Counted from the stretch's first letter, positions 17,443 through 26,713 are shown. The stretch is 64,000 nt of DNA from Vibrio cortegadensis (GCF_024347395.1 NZ_AP025472.1:496001-560000), one strand, 5' to 3'. The notes: generated by a model from the letters alone, not told the origin. Numbers and translations: made by a program.

Positions 17443-18669
17443 TTATCCTATAACACTCATTAAGTTAAAGATTGGTAGGTACATCGCGACCACGAGACCT
17501 CCAATTAATGTCCCTAAGAAAACGATGATCAATGGTTCTAATATTTTTCCGAGATTATCAACCGTATTGTCGACTTCAAATTCATAAATGGTCGCCACTT
17601 TGTTCAGCATATCGTCGAGTTTTCCAGATTCCTCTCCAATCATCACCATTTGCAGTACCATTTCAGGAAATGCATTGGTATTACGCATCGCAATGTACAT
17701 TGGAACCCCTGACGACGTTTCTTGATGGACTTGATGAATAGCGGTTTCAAAATGAACATTACCTGCGGTTTTCGCGGTAGTTTGCAAACTTGATAGGATA
17801 GGGATTCCGGCACTGAAACTAGTCGATAGCGTTCGACTGAATTTGGCGAGAGAGGCTTTCATTACCACGCTGCCTATGATCGGAAATTTGAGCCCCCAGC
17901 GAGAGGTCATTAAGCGAAACGAAAATAGACGTTTACGCATACTTTTTATGACAATAACAGCGCCGACAGTGAATACTACGATATATAGGCTATAAGCTTG
18001 CATCCAATGGGAAAGTCGCATCACTTGTTGGGTAAACCATGGAAGATCGGCCCCAAAACCAGAGAACATGGTTTCAAATTCAGGGATCACCATTGTTAAC
18101 ATCAAATACGATACGCTTAACGCGACGAACATGACCATTGTCGGGTAGATAAGCGCTTTAATAACTTTGGAACGCAGTTGTTCGCTTTTTTCTCTATAAG
18201 TGGCTAAACGTTCAAAGACTTCCGCCAAGCTTCCCGCTTGCTCACCCGTTGCAACAAGGTCTGTATAGAGTCTATCGAAGTGGTGACTGCTGGTTCTCAT
18301 TACTTTTGATATTGGCGTTCCTGCCTCAACGCCCTTACTTATCTGCAGGAGAATCGATTTCATTTCCGCTTTTCGGTGATTGTCTGCCACGAGTTTGAGC
18401 GCTTGGACAATCGGCACCCCTGTAGTGAGCATGGTGGCAAGTTGGCGAGTAAGAAGAGTAATATCTCTTGGTTTGACTCGATGAGCTAATCGCGTGAGTA
18501 GAGAAACACTGCCGCGCTTTAGCTTTTTTACCTGAATATGTTGCTCTTTGAGTTTATCTCTTACTTCAAGCTCACTGAGGGCTAGCATCTGTCCTGATGT
18601 TTTTTTTCCTAAGCTATTGATGCCTTTCCAACGAAAATTTTTGAGTGGTATTGGTTTATTGTGTTTCAT
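17443..18669 (-). CDS. pilC: Type IV pilus inner-membrane platform protein PilC
   Basis: The 408-residue GspF/PilC-family platform protein on which the pilin subunits are assembled. It has two repeated T2SSF domains (about 70-195 and 275-395), recognised by TRQLATMLTTGVPIVQAL and FSRTLSTSFSAGIPILSSL, with three membrane helices. The basic N-terminal segment FRWKGINSLGKK is typical. A 136-base gap separates it from pilB and contains a short direct repeat. Confidence 0.95.
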   Translation of the reverse strand: MKHNKPIPLKNFRWKGINSLGKKTSGQMLALSELEVRDKLKEQHIQVKKLKRGSVSLLTRLAHRVKPRDITLLTRQLATMLTTGVPIVQALKLVADNHRKAEMKSILLQISKGVEAGTPISKVMRTSSHHFDRLYTDLVATGEQAGSLAEVFERLATYREKSEQLRSKVIKALIYPTMVMFVALSVSYLMLTMVIPEFETMFSGFGADLPWFTQQVMRLSHWMQAYSLYIVVFTVGAVIVIKSMRKRLFSFRLMTSRWGLKFPIIGSVVMKASLAKFSRTLSTSFSAGIPILSSLQTTAKTAGNVHFETAIHQVHQETSSGVPMYIAMRNTNAFPEMVLQMVMIGEESGKLDDMLNKVATIYEFEVDNTVDNLGKILEPLIIVFLGTLIGGLVVAMYLPIFNLMSVIG

Positions 18670-18680
18670 GGCTATTCCAA

Positions 18681-18800
18681 TTTTCAGTGGTCTCGTATTT
18701 AGCGATTGATGGGGCGTTGGTCTCTATACCATGACCGCTCAATACAGAAGTTATGGTCGTGATAGAAAACCGGCTGAGCCTTCTTTTTCAGTGGTGCTCG
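18681..18800. repeat. Short direct repeat in the pilB-pilC gap
   Basis: TTTTCAGTGGTCTCGT (18681-18696) recurs as TTTTCAGTGGTGCTCGT (18785-18801, one extra G), flanking about 90 bases without an open frame. The outer copy abuts the pilC start. Confidence 0.5.
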
Positions 18801-18805
18801 TTTAA

Positions 18806-20485
18806 TCAAAAGTAGAGCACTCGTTGTAATTCACGATAGCTAGTGATGCCTTGTTTTAATTTTTCTATCCCTGAGTTGTGTAAATTCTGCATTCCGTTCT
18901 TCTGCGCTAATTGCTCAATTTGATTAATGCTGGCTCCTTTAATAAGAGCTTCAGAAAGATCTGAGTTAAACTCCATCACTTCATAAATACCCACTCGACC
19001 AGAGTAACCGCCAGTGCATTCGCTACAACCTTTAGGATTTGCTCGATAGATACGATCTTCAGCACTTATTTCAAGGTGTAGAGGTGTATTGGTATCCGGT
19101 TGACGGCAATGCTCGCACAGCCTTCGAGCCAGACGCTGAGCAATGATTAAACTTAAAGATGAGGCGAGATTGAATGCTTCAATGCCCATATTAGTAAGCC
19201 GTACTACGGTCTCTGCGGCAGAGTTGGTGTGAAGCGTGGAAAGCACCAAGTGGCCAGTTTGCGCTGCTTTCACCGCTATTTCGGCGGTTTCTAAATCACG
19301 GATCTCCCCAACCATGACCACATCGGGATCTTGACGGAGAAAAGATCGCAGAGCTTCAGCAAAACCAAAGCCAATTTTCGGTTTGACTTGAACTTGGTTG
19401 ATCCCCGATAAATTGATCTCTACAGGATCTTCCGCCGTCGAAATGTTCACTTCGCTGGTATTTAGAATTCTGAGTCCAGTATAGAGTGACACCGTTTTTC
19501 CACTTCCTGTTGGGCCGGTCATTAAAATCATGCCTTGTGGCTTTTTTAAGGCGTTAAGGTAGAGTTGTTTTTGTTCTGAATTATAGCCAAGCGTGTCGAT
19601 ATCGAGGTTGGCTGCACTGCTATCGAGCAGCCGTAATACGATCTTTTCCCCCCATAATGTTGGCAAGCTAGAGACACGGAGATCGAGGGCGTTATCTTGA
19701 TTCAACCTGAGCTTGATCCGCCCATCTTGAGGCAAGCGTCGTTCTGAAATATCGAGTTTGGCGAGAATTTTTAATCGTGCTGAAAGCCTCCGGCTTAAAT
19801 GACTGGCGGGTTGTTGAGTTTCAACCAAAATGCCATCGCAACGCAGACGAATGCGATAGTTGTCTTCGTAAGGTTCAAAGTGAATATCGGAGGCTTTCTT
19901 ACGGACGGCATCTAATAACACTTGATTGATAAAACGGCTAACAGGGGAGTCATCTTGGCTAAGATCTTCAATATTTTCGATCTCATCTTCACTGACCTCA
20001 ATTAAGTTAGCTAGCTCTTCTTGGCTGATCTCTTTCTGTGTTTGTTGAGCGCCTTGGATCGAATGTCCATACAAGCGTCGAATCGCCCCTTGCAGTGTTT
20101 TAAAGTTCGCGAGTACTAACTCAACTTGGTGACCCGTCGCAAAACGAAAATCATCTTCGATTAATAAATGAGTGGGGTCAGATACGGCAATGGTGAGCAC
20201 ATGGGCATGACTGGAAATAGGCAACGCTTGATGGCGGGTGATCAGTTCACGCAACCCAAGTTTTTGGCACAGGTCATGGTAGTCATAATGGTCAAGGTTG
20301 GTTTCAGGTAAATCAAAGATAGCGCTTAGGTGCTCGGTTAGGGTGTTGGCCGAAAAAAGGCCAAGATCAAACAATGCCTCCGGTACCGAAAGGCCAGAAG
20401 CATTCATATGTTCAACCAGTGTTTGTTCTTGCGTCAGGCTAAGCAGGTTAGCCTGACGTAGAATAGCGGGGAGGTTGGTGAACAA
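18806..20485 (-). CDS. pilB: Type IV pilus assembly ATPase PilB
   Basis: Hexameric cytoplasmic ATPase that powers pilus extension. The 559 residues carry a MshEN-like N-terminal domain (about 1-145), the central domain, Walker A GPTGSGKT (324-331), Walker B region DPDVVMVGEIRD (385-396), the His box STLHTN near 415, and zinc tetracysteines 456/459 and 486/489. The start is a TTG placed immediately after the pilA TAA, with no intergenic base and no strong Shine-Dalgarno sequence, which suggests coupling to pilA translation. Confidence 0.94.
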   Translation of the reverse strand: MFTNLPAILRQANLLSLTQEQTLVEHMNASGLSVPEALFDLGLFSANTLTEHLSAIFDLPETNLDHYDYHDLCQKLGLRELITRHQALPISSHAHVLTIAVSDPTHLLIEDDFRFATGHQVELVLANFKTLQGAIRRLYGHSIQGAQQTQKEISQEELANLIEVSEDEIENIEDLSQDDSPVSRFINQVLLDAVRKKASDIHFEPYEDNYRIRLRCDGILVETQQPASHLSRRLSARLKILAKLDISERRLPQDGRIKLRLNQDNALDLRVSSLPTLWGEKIVLRLLDSSAANLDIDTLGYNSEQKQLYLNALKKPQGMILMTGPTGSGKTVSLYTGLRILNTSEVNISTAEDPVEINLSGINQVQVKPKIGFGFAEALRSFLRQDPDVVMVGEIRDLETAEIAVKAAQTGHLVLSTLHTNSAAETVVRLTNMGIEAFNLASSLSLIIAQRLARRLCEHCRQPDTNTPLHLEISAEDRIYRANPKGCSECTGGYSGRVGIYEVMEFNSDLSEALIKGASINQIEQLAQKNGMQNLHNSGIEKLKQGITSYRELQRVLYF

Positions 20486-20896
20486 TTATGAGCAACCATC
20501 TACAGCTGGAATATTTGCAGATTTAGCACATTCCCAACCAGTTGATTTTCTTTCAAAGATCAATGTTTCGTTATTAATAGAACTATCTGTACCAAATTTG
20601 AATTGGATTTTGTTATCGGCTAATACGCTTAGTGTTCCTAAGTTGTTTGCTACATCTTTGGTACCTAGAGTGGCTAAGGTAGTGGCTGCAGCTAGAACCC
20701 CATTTTCTTGATAAATCATTTCTGCAGGGGTTACAAGAGCTTTAATTGTTGCAAGACCAGAAGATACCTCTGATTTTTTTACATAATCACTGTAGGCTGG
20801 AATTGCTATCGCTGCCAACACCCCAATAATCGCCACTACAATCATCAATTCAATTAGGGTAAAACCTTTCTGTATTTTCTTGTTACTGTGTTTCAT
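20486..20896 (-). CDS. pilA: Type IV pilin PilA
   Basis: Major pilin of the chitin-regulated/DNA-uptake pilus type. The class IVa prepilin leader ends in KKIQKG (1-11), followed by the methylated F1 and Glu5 of FTLIELMIVVAIIGVLAAIA. The variable head has a C-terminal disulfide loop (Cys in WECAK and the final GCS). I place the start at this ATG because GGAGAA precedes it at normal spacing; a longer frame begins with TTG inside that same Shine-Dalgarno sequence. It heads pilABCD on the minus strand. No convincing CRP-S or sigma-54 site was found upstream by eye. Confidence 0.95.
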   Translation of the reverse strand: MKHSNKKIQKGFTLIELMIVVAIIGVLAAIAIPAYSDYVKKSEVSSGLATIKALVTPAEMIYQENGVLAAATTLATLGTKDVANNLGTLSVLADNKIQFKFGTDSSINNETLIFERKSTGWECAKSANIPAVDGCS

Positions 20897-21100
20897 CTTG
20901 TTCTCCAAATTTCAGTCTATATTGGTGAAAATCACTAATATTTGATGAACCAGAGAATAGGAGCTTGATGGCGAATTGAATATGCGGTGAGAGAGGGGGC
21001 GCGAGTGAGATAATGAAATTCACTTAATGATTTCATTAAAGATGCAAAATTGTGAGAGTGAGTTAATAGAAAGGCATATTGTTTACTATGTTATCAATAC

Positions 21101-21127
21101 AAAAAAGGCCGAATTAACGACCTTTTT
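21101..21127 (-). terminator. Terminator of nadC
   Basis: On the minus strand AAAAAAGGTCG pairs with CGGCCTTTTTT around TTAATT, with one G-T pair. It lies 27 bases after the nadC stop and insulates pilA from nadC. Confidence 0.8.
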
Positions 21128-21153
21128 TGTTTTATATCATCATGTTAAATTAT

Positions 21154-22044
21154 TTATGACTGGAAGCGCATTGAAAGATCCATTGCTTTTAAATGCTTCG
21201 TTAATGCCCCTACCGAAATATAATCTACGCCGGTTTCTGCAAACTCACGGATGGTTTCAAGTGTTACATTGCCTGAGTTTTCTAAAGCAGCACGGCCAGC
21301 GTTGAGTTTTACGGCTTCACGCATCATATCGGTAGTGAAATTATCCAACATGATAATATCAGCGCCCGCTTCAATGGCGTGTTTCAATTCTTCAAGGCTT
21401 TCTGTTTCGATCTCAACAGGTTTGCCAGGGTTTAGTTGTTTCGCTGTCGCTACCGCTTTTTCAATACCACCACAGGCGATAATATGATTCTCTTTGATCA
21501 GGTAAGCGTCAAACACTCCAATGCGGTGATTAAAACCGCCACCACAGGCTACGGCATATTTTAGTGCACTGCGAAGGCCGGGAATTGTCTTACGTGTATC
21601 GAGTAGTCGGCAACTCGTACCTTCAATCTGTTTCGCATACTCAGCCACTGTTGTTGCACAGCCAGAAAGTGTTTGAATAAAGTTCATCGCATTACGCTCG
21701 CCAGTCAATAACGCACGTGACGGGCCTGATAAGGTGCAGAGTGTTTGGTTTGGTTCAACTTTATCGCCATCTTGAACATGCCACTCAATCGTGACTTGAC
21801 CACCAAGTTGCTTAAACACTTCATCAGCCCAAGCTTTACCACAGAATACACCGTGCTCACGAGTAATAATGGTCGCTACGTTTTGTGCATCTTCAGGGAT
21901 TAAACTTGCGGTAATATCAGCGGCTGGATCTAAGGTTCCACCAAGGTCCTCTCTGATGGTATCGACGACAGAGCGAGTGATTTCTAGAGGAAGTTGCTGC
22001 TTTAAGTAGTCAAGTCGTTCTTGGCTGTTATGTGTGTTTTTCAT
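21154..22044 (-). CDS. nadC: Nicotinate-nucleotide pyrophosphorylase (quinolinate phosphoribosyltransferase)
   Basis: Converts quinolinate and PRPP to nicotinate mononucleotide in de novo NAD synthesis. The 296 residues show REDLGGTLDPAADIT near 31, RLLDTRKTIPGLRSALKYAV near 145 (substrate-binding Arg/Lys residues), GGGFNHRIG near 169, and VEIETESLEELKHAIEAGADIIMLDN near 217. It is divergent from ampD, a neighbour relationship shared with E. coli. Confidence 0.97.
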   Translation of the reverse strand: MKNTHNSQERLDYLKQQLPLEITRSVVDTIREDLGGTLDPAADITASLIPEDAQNVATIITREHGVFCGKAWADEVFKQLGGQVTIEWHVQDGDKVEPNQTLCTLSGPSRALLTGERNAMNFIQTLSGCATTVAEYAKQIEGTSCRLLDTRKTIPGLRSALKYAVACGGGFNHRIGVFDAYLIKENHIIACGGIEKAVATAKQLNPGKPVEIETESLEELKHAIEAGADIIMLDNFTTDMMREAVKLNAGRAALENSGNVTLETIREFAETGVDYISVGALTKHLKAMDLSMRFQS

Positions 22045-22183
22045 CGCAAATCTAATATGGGAGTCGAATAGGAATGAGAATGATACTCTTGCTGAGGATG
22101 AAATTCAGCCATTAATCTCGCTTTTCATTGTCTGAAATGTAAAATCTAAGCGATCCCAGAAAAGTAGCCAAGGAATAACAGTG

Positions 22184-22732
22184 ATGATTGATGAAAATGG
22201 TTGGTATCAATCGGCTCGTCATGTGCCATCTCCTTTTTATAATGAACGCCCTGATCCGTCAGATATTTCTCTGCTGGTGGTTCACAATATCAGTTTACCA
22301 CCAGGGGAGTTTGGTGGGCCTTATATCGAACAGTTTTTTATGGGTAAACTTGATGCAAACGAACATCCTTTCTTCGCTGTGATTCATAACATGCAGGTGT
22401 CTGCTCATTGTCTTATTCGCAGAGACGGTGAAATCGTGCAATTTGTGCCCTTTACTGCTCGAGCATGGCACGCTGGACAATCCAGCTTTTCAGGACGGAC
22501 AGGATGCAATGATTATTCGATTGGCATTGAGCTTGAAGGTACTGATTACGAGGCTTATACCGATAATCAATATCAAGCGTTGCAACAGTTATCCGAAACT
22601 CTGATGATATCTTATCCAAGCATTACTCTTCCCCGAATTACCGGACATCAATACATTGCGCCCTTAAGGAAAACGGATCCCGGTTTATGTTTTGATTGGC
22701 GACGGTTTCGAAAAAGCCTACAAGCAGTTTGA
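22184..22732 (+). CDS. ampD: 1,6-anhydro-N-acetylmuramyl-L-alanine amidase
   Basis: Cytoplasmic zinc amidase that removes the stem peptide from anhydromuropeptides during murein recycling and so keeps AmpR-type responses off. Zinc ligands His34 (LLVVHNIS), His155 (ITGHQYIAP) and Asp165 (TDPGLCFDW) are present in a 182-residue protein. The ATG was chosen over the GTG one codon upstream because homologues begin close to GW..ARxVPSP; AAGGA is 9 bases upstream. It is divergent from nadC. Confidence 0.95.
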   Translation: MIDENGWYQSARHVPSPFYNERPDPSDISLLVVHNISLPPGEFGGPYIEQFFMGKLDANEHPFFAVIHNMQVSAHCLIRRDGEIVQFVPFTARAWHAGQSSFSGRTGCNDYSIGIELEGTDYEAYTDNQYQALQQLSETLMISYPSITLPRITGHQYIAPLRKTDPGLCFDWRRFRKSLQAV

Positions 22733-22740
22733 AAATATGT

Positions 22741-22769
22741 AAGATAAATGTTGGAATTTATCTTTTCTC
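22741..22769 (+). terminator. Terminator of ampD
   Basis: AAGATAAAT (22741-22749) pairs with ATTTATCTT (22756-22764), followed by TTCTCTTT. The stem is AT-rich. Confidence 0.6.
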
Positions 22770-22784
22770 TTTAGATTGTGAACT

Positions 22785-22826
22785 TGCGCGAATTTCGCTG
22801 TTTTTTGAGAAGCCGCGCATTTTTTC
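22785..22826 (+). terminator. Second T-tailed hairpin in the ampD-pdhR gap
   Basis: TGCGCG (22785-22790) pairs with CGCGCA (22814-22819) and runs into seven T residues. With the ampD hairpin just upstream this is redundant as a terminator and could instead end a small transcript. Confidence 0.45.
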
Positions 22827-23056
22827 TAGATTTTCATTTTATTTAAAACTTTCGAGGTATTTTTACCTCTTTATGAGTATTTGTTAATTGATAAAAAACT
22901 CATAATTGTACCAATGAGGAAAATTCCCCCTCCTTTTTATTCATATTTCATCACAAATGAATCTAATAAGACGAATACCACCTAGCACGTTACCTCCCCA
23001 CTCGTATCTTTTCTGTAAATGGTAAGACCAATTCCTTTATTGTTTTAAAGTTAATT

Positions 23057-23074
23057 TGTTAAATTGCAGTTAAT
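23057..23074 (+). promoter_or_regulatory. Candidate ArcA box upstream of pdhR
   Basis: GTTAA occurs at 23058 and again at 23069, an 11-base repeat distance as in ArcA direct-repeat sites, and a third copy lies at 23050. It overlaps the candidate -35. ArcA repression of pyruvate dehydrogenase is known in E. coli; here it is inferred. Confidence 0.4.
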
Positions 23075-23093
23075 CTGTGCTGTGTTCTATGAT
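23064..23093 (+). promoter_or_regulatory. Candidate promoter of pdhR-aceEF
   Basis: TTGCAG (23064-23069) and TATGAT (23088-23093) are separated by 18 bases. The operator at 23155 would then lie about 55 bases downstream of the start, so a second promoter nearer the box is possible. Confidence 0.4.
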
Positions 23094-23154
23094 TTAGGTC
23101 AATTTTCAACTGGACAGTGTCGTTTTAATTATGTTAATTTCTTGCCCAACTTGA

Positions 23155-23171
23155 AATTGGTATTACCAATT
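23155..23171 (+). promoter_or_regulatory. PdhR operator
   Basis: AATTGGTATTACCAATT is a perfect match to the E. coli PdhR consensus (AATTGGT, three bases, ACCAATT). It ends 28 bases before the pdhR ATG, so PdhR should repress its own operon until pyruvate binds it. Confidence 0.9.
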
Positions 23172-23199
23172 GACTGCATAGAGTAGAAGAACAATAAAT

Positions 23200-23967
23200 A
23201 TGGCTTATCAAAGGATTCGTCAGCCTAAACTTTCTGATGTTATTGAGCAGGAACTAGAAAGGCTGATAGTGGAAGGAACACTGGCTCCAGGGCAGCAACT
23301 GCCACCAGAGCGCGAGCTGGCTAAACAGTTCGACGTGTCTCGTCCTTCGATCCGTGAAGCGATACAGCGCTTAGAAGCCAAACGACTGTTAACACGCCGT
23401 CAAGGTGGTGGAACATTTGTGAGTGAAGGTATCTGGAAAAGCTTTTCTGATCCTTTACTTGATTTATTGTCGAATCATTCTGAAACTCAACTTGATGTGT
23501 TGGAATCACGTCATGCGATGGAAGGAATATCCGCTTATTTTGCAGCCTTACGTGGTACTGATGAAGATTTTGCTCGCATTCAAGCGTGCCAGGAACAAAT
23601 ACATGCAGCGCAAGATAAAGCTGATGTAGAACAAGAATCTGCTGCGGTAATGGCATTTTTAGTAGCGCTTACAGAAGCGGCCCATAATGTGGTTTTGCTG
23701 CATATTGTTCGAAGCCTTGCACCTTTGCTTGAGCAAAACGTTTTACAAAATTTAAAGCTATTACATCGCCGCAAAGACGTGGTGGATAGAGTGAGTATAC
23801 ACAGGGCTAATATTGTTGATGCGATCGTTTCTGGACAGCCTGAGAAGGCGCGAGAAATGTCACACTCCCATTTAGCTTACATTGAAGAAACATTGTTGGA
23901 TTTGACAAAAGAGGAGTCGCGACGCGAACGATCTTTACGTCGAATTCAACAGGGTGGTGATTCGTAA
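23200..23967 (+). CDS. pdhR: Pyruvate dehydrogenase complex repressor PdhR
   Basis: GntR/FadR-type regulator that senses pyruvate. The N-terminal winged helix (about 8-75) contains LAPGQQLPPERELAKQFDVSRPSIREAIQRLE; the C-terminal FCD ligand domain spans about 90-235. Length 255 matches E. coli (254). A perfect PdhR operator lies just upstream and aceE-aceF follow 56 bases downstream, so autoregulation of the operon is expected. Confidence 0.96.
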   Translation: MAYQRIRQPKLSDVIEQELERLIVEGTLAPGQQLPPERELAKQFDVSRPSIREAIQRLEAKRLLTRRQGGGTFVSEGIWKSFSDPLLDLLSNHSETQLDVLESRHAMEGISAYFAALRGTDEDFARIQACQEQIHAAQDKADVEQESAAVMAFLVALTEAAHNVVLLHIVRSLAPLLEQNVLQNLKLLHRRKDVVDRVSIHRANIVDAIVSGQPEKAREMSHSHLAYIEETLLDLTKEESRRERSLRRIQQGGDS

Positions 23968-24023
23968 TTAAGCGAATCACTGCGTGTTTAGTAGAATCCA
24001 ACTAACAAAAAGGATAGACCGCC

Positions 24024-26687
24024 ATGTCTGACATGAAGCATGACGTTGATGCACTGGAAACTCAAGATTGGCTAGAAGCGCTTGAGTCAGTAGTACGCGA
24101 AGAAGGCGTAGAACGTGCACAATATTTACTAGAGCAAGTTCTAGATAAAGCACGTTTAGATGGTGTTGATATGCCAACAGGTATTAACACTAACTACATC
24201 AACACCATTCCAGCAACACAAGAGCCAGCTTACCCAGGTGATGTGACTCTTGAGCGTCGTATTCGTTCGATCATTCGTTGGAATGCCATCATGATCGTAT
24301 TGCGTGCTTCGAAAAAAGATTTGGACTTGGGCGGCCACATGGCGTCTTACCAATCTGCTGCGGCGTTCTATGAAGTTTGTTTTAACCACTTCTTCCGCGC
24401 TCCAAACGAGACAGATGGCGGCGATCTAGTTTACTACCAAGGTCACATCTCTCCTGGTATCTACTCTCGTGCATTCGTTGAAGGTCGTCTGACTGAAGAG
24501 CAGTTAGATAACTTCCGTCAAGAAGTTGATGGTAAAGGTATCCCTTCTTACCCGCACCCTAAGTTGATGCCTGAATTCTGGCAGTTCCCTACAGTATCTA
24601 TGGGTCTTGGCCCTATTTCTGCTATCTATCAAGCTCGCTTCCTTAAGTATCTTGAAGGTCGTGGCATGAAAGAGACTGGCGCTCAACGTGTTTACGCTTT
24701 CCTAGGTGATGGCGAAATGGATGAGCCAGAATCACGTGGTGCGATCTCTTTCGCTGCTCGTGAAAAACTGGATAACCTATGTTTCCTAATCAACTGTAAC
24801 CTACAGCGTTTAGATGGCCCTGTAATGGGTAACGGTAGCATTATCCAAGAACTTGAAGGCCTATTTAAAGGCGCAGGTTGGAACGTTGTTAAAGTTATCT
24901 GGGGCAGCAACTGGGATTCTCTACTAGCTAAAGACACATCTGGTAAGCTTCTTCAGTTAATGAATGAAACTATCGATGGTGACTACCAAACATTTAAATC
25001 TAAAGATGGCGCTTATGTACGTGAGCACTTCTTTGGTAAGTACCCTGAAACAGCTGCACTCGTTGCAGACATGACTGATGATGAAATCTTCGCGCTTAAG
25101 CGTGGTGGTCATGATTCTTCTAAACTGTTCGCTGCATTCAACAATGCAAAAGAGACAGGTGGTAAGCCGACTGTAATCCTAGCTAAAACGGTAAAAGGTT
25201 ACGGCATGGGTGATGCAGCTGAAGGCAAAAACATTGCACACGGTGTTAAGAAAATGGACATGACTCATGTTCAACACCTACGTGATCGTTTAGGTCTAGA
25301 AGACATTCTTTCTGATGAGAAAATCAAAGAGCTTCCTTACCTGAAACTGGAAGAAGGTTCTGCTGAATACGAGTACATGCATGCACGTCGTAATGCACTG
25401 CACGGTTACACGCCTAAGCGTCTACCTAAGTTTACTCAAGAATTTAAAGTGCCTGAGCTTGATGCATTTGCCCCTCTACTTGGTGAGCAAAAGCGTGATA
25501 TCTCAACCACAATGGCTTATGTACGTACGCTAAACATCCTTCTTAAAGATAAGAACATTGGTAAGAACATCGTTCCTATCATTTGTGATGAAGCACGTAC
25601 CTTCGGCATGGAAGGTCTATTCCGTCAGGTTGGTATCTACAACCCGCACGGTCAAGACTACACGCCTGAAGATAAAGGCATCGTTTCTTACTACAAAGAA
25701 GCAACGTCTGGTCAAGTTCTTCAAGAAGGTATCAATGAGCTAGGTTCTATGGCTTCATGGGTTGCTGCTGCAACTTCATACAGCACGAACGATCTACCAA
25801 TGATCCCGTTCTACATCTACTACTCAATGTTCGGTTTCCAACGTATTGGTGACATGGCATGGCTAGCTGGTGACCAACAAGCTCGTGGTTTCCTACTGGG
25901 TGCTACTGCAGGCCGTACAACGCTAAACGGCGAAGGTCTACAGCATGAAGATGGTCACTCGCACATCATGGCGAACACAGTTCCTAACTGTATCTCTTAC
26001 GACCCAACGTTTGCTTACGAGCTAGCGGTAATCATGCAAGACGGTATCCGTCGCATGTACGGTGAGAACCAAGAGAACGTCTACTACTACCTAACCGTAA
26101 TGAACGAGAACTACGCAATGCCAGCAATGCCAGAAGGCGCTGAAGAAGGCATTCGTAAAGGTATCTACAAGCTTGAGTCTTACGCTGGTTCGAAGTCTAA
26201 AGTTCAGCTAATGAGCTCTGGTACTATCATGAACGAAGCGCGTAAAGCAGCACAAATCCTGAGCGAAGAGTATGGCGTAGCATCTGACGTATTCTCTGTA
26301 ACGTCTTTCAACGAACTGACTCGTGACGGTCAAGCGGTTGAGCGTGACAACATGCTTCACCCTGAAGCTGAAGAGAAAGTACCGTACATCACAACGGTTC
26401 TTGGTAACGAGCCTGCAATCGCAGTAACGGATTACATGAAGAACTACGCTGAGCAAGTACGTGCGTACATGCCAACTGAGTCTTACAAAGTACTTGGTAC
26501 AGATGGTTTCGGTCGTTCAGATAGCCGTGAAAACCTACGTCGTCACTTTGAAGTAAATGCAGGCTACGTTGTAGTTGCAGCACTAACTGAACTGGCTAAA
26601 CGTGGTGATATCGAGAAATCAGTAGTTGCTGAAGCAATTGCTAAATTCGGCATCGACGCAGACAAAATTAACCCGCAATACGCATAA
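24024..26687 (+). CDS. aceE: Pyruvate dehydrogenase E1 component
   Basis: Thiamine-diphosphate enzyme that decarboxylates pyruvate and acetylates the lipoyl groups of AceF. The 887 residues match the homodimeric E1 of gamma-proteobacteria. The ThDP/Mg2+ motif begins at LGDGEMDEPESRG (227-239) and closes with NCN near 257. Also seen are SYQSAAAFYEVCFNHFF near 108 and GQDYTPEDKGIVSYYKE near 540. SD AAAAGGA before ATG. Common codons dominate, as for highly expressed genes. Confidence 0.99.
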   Translation: MSDMKHDVDALETQDWLEALESVVREEGVERAQYLLEQVLDKARLDGVDMPTGINTNYINTIPATQEPAYPGDVTLERRIRSIIRWNAIMIVLRASKKDLDLGGHMASYQSAAAFYEVCFNHFFRAPNETDGGDLVYYQGHISPGIYSRAFVEGRLTEEQLDNFRQEVDGKGIPSYPHPKLMPEFWQFPTVSMGLGPISAIYQARFLKYLEGRGMKETGAQRVYAFLGDGEMDEPESRGAISFAAREKLDNLCFLINCNLQRLDGPVMGNGSIIQELEGLFKGAGWNVVKVIWGSNWDSLLAKDTSGKLLQLMNETIDGDYQTFKSKDGAYVREHFFGKYPETAALVADMTDDEIFALKRGGHDSSKLFAAFNNAKETGGKPTVILAKTVKGYGMGDAAEGKNIAHGVKKMDMTHVQHLRDRLGLEDILSDEKIKELPYLKLEEGSAEYEYMHARRNALHGYTPKRLPKFTQEFKVPELDAFAPLLGEQKRDISTTMAYVRTLNILLKDKNIGKNIVPIICDEARTFGMEGLFRQVGIYNPHGQDYTPEDKGIVSYYKEATSGQVLQEGINELGSMASWVAAATSYSTNDLPMIPFYIYYSMFGFQRIGDMAWLAGDQQARGFLLGATAGRTTLNGEGLQHEDGHSHIMANTVPNCISYDPTFAYELAVIMQDGIRRMYGENQENVYYYLTVMNENYAMPAMPEGAEEGIRKGIYKLESYAGSKSKVQLMSSGTIMNEARKAAQILSEEYGVASDVFSVTSFNELTRDGQAVERDNMLHPEAEEKVPYITTVLGNEPAIAVTDYMKNYAEQVRAYMPTESYKVLGTDGFGRSDSRENLRRHFEVNAGYVVVAALTELAKRGDIEKSVVAEAIAKFGIDADKINPQYA

Positions 26688-26713
26688 GACTGGCATTAAG
26701 GTAGGTAAATACA

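Larger units (their letters stand above)
22770..23154. other. Long intergenic region between ampD and pdhR
   Basis: No credible gene is seen here. Besides the hairpin at 22785-22826 it contains GAGGTA/TACCTC (22854-22869), a TATGAGT/ACTCATA inverted repeat (about 22872-22904) and GAGG/CCTC followed by TCCTTTTTATT (22916-22940). The 3' part holds the pdhR promoter and a GTTAA direct repeat. Base composition is strongly AT-rich. Confidence 0.6.

Noticed and set aside
20897..21100. CRP-S (TfoX-dependent) or sigma-54 site upstream of pilA
   Set aside because: Looked for because pilA is competence-regulated in Vibrio, but no half-site pair or GG/GC spacing was convincing by eye. A weight-matrix scan could still find one.
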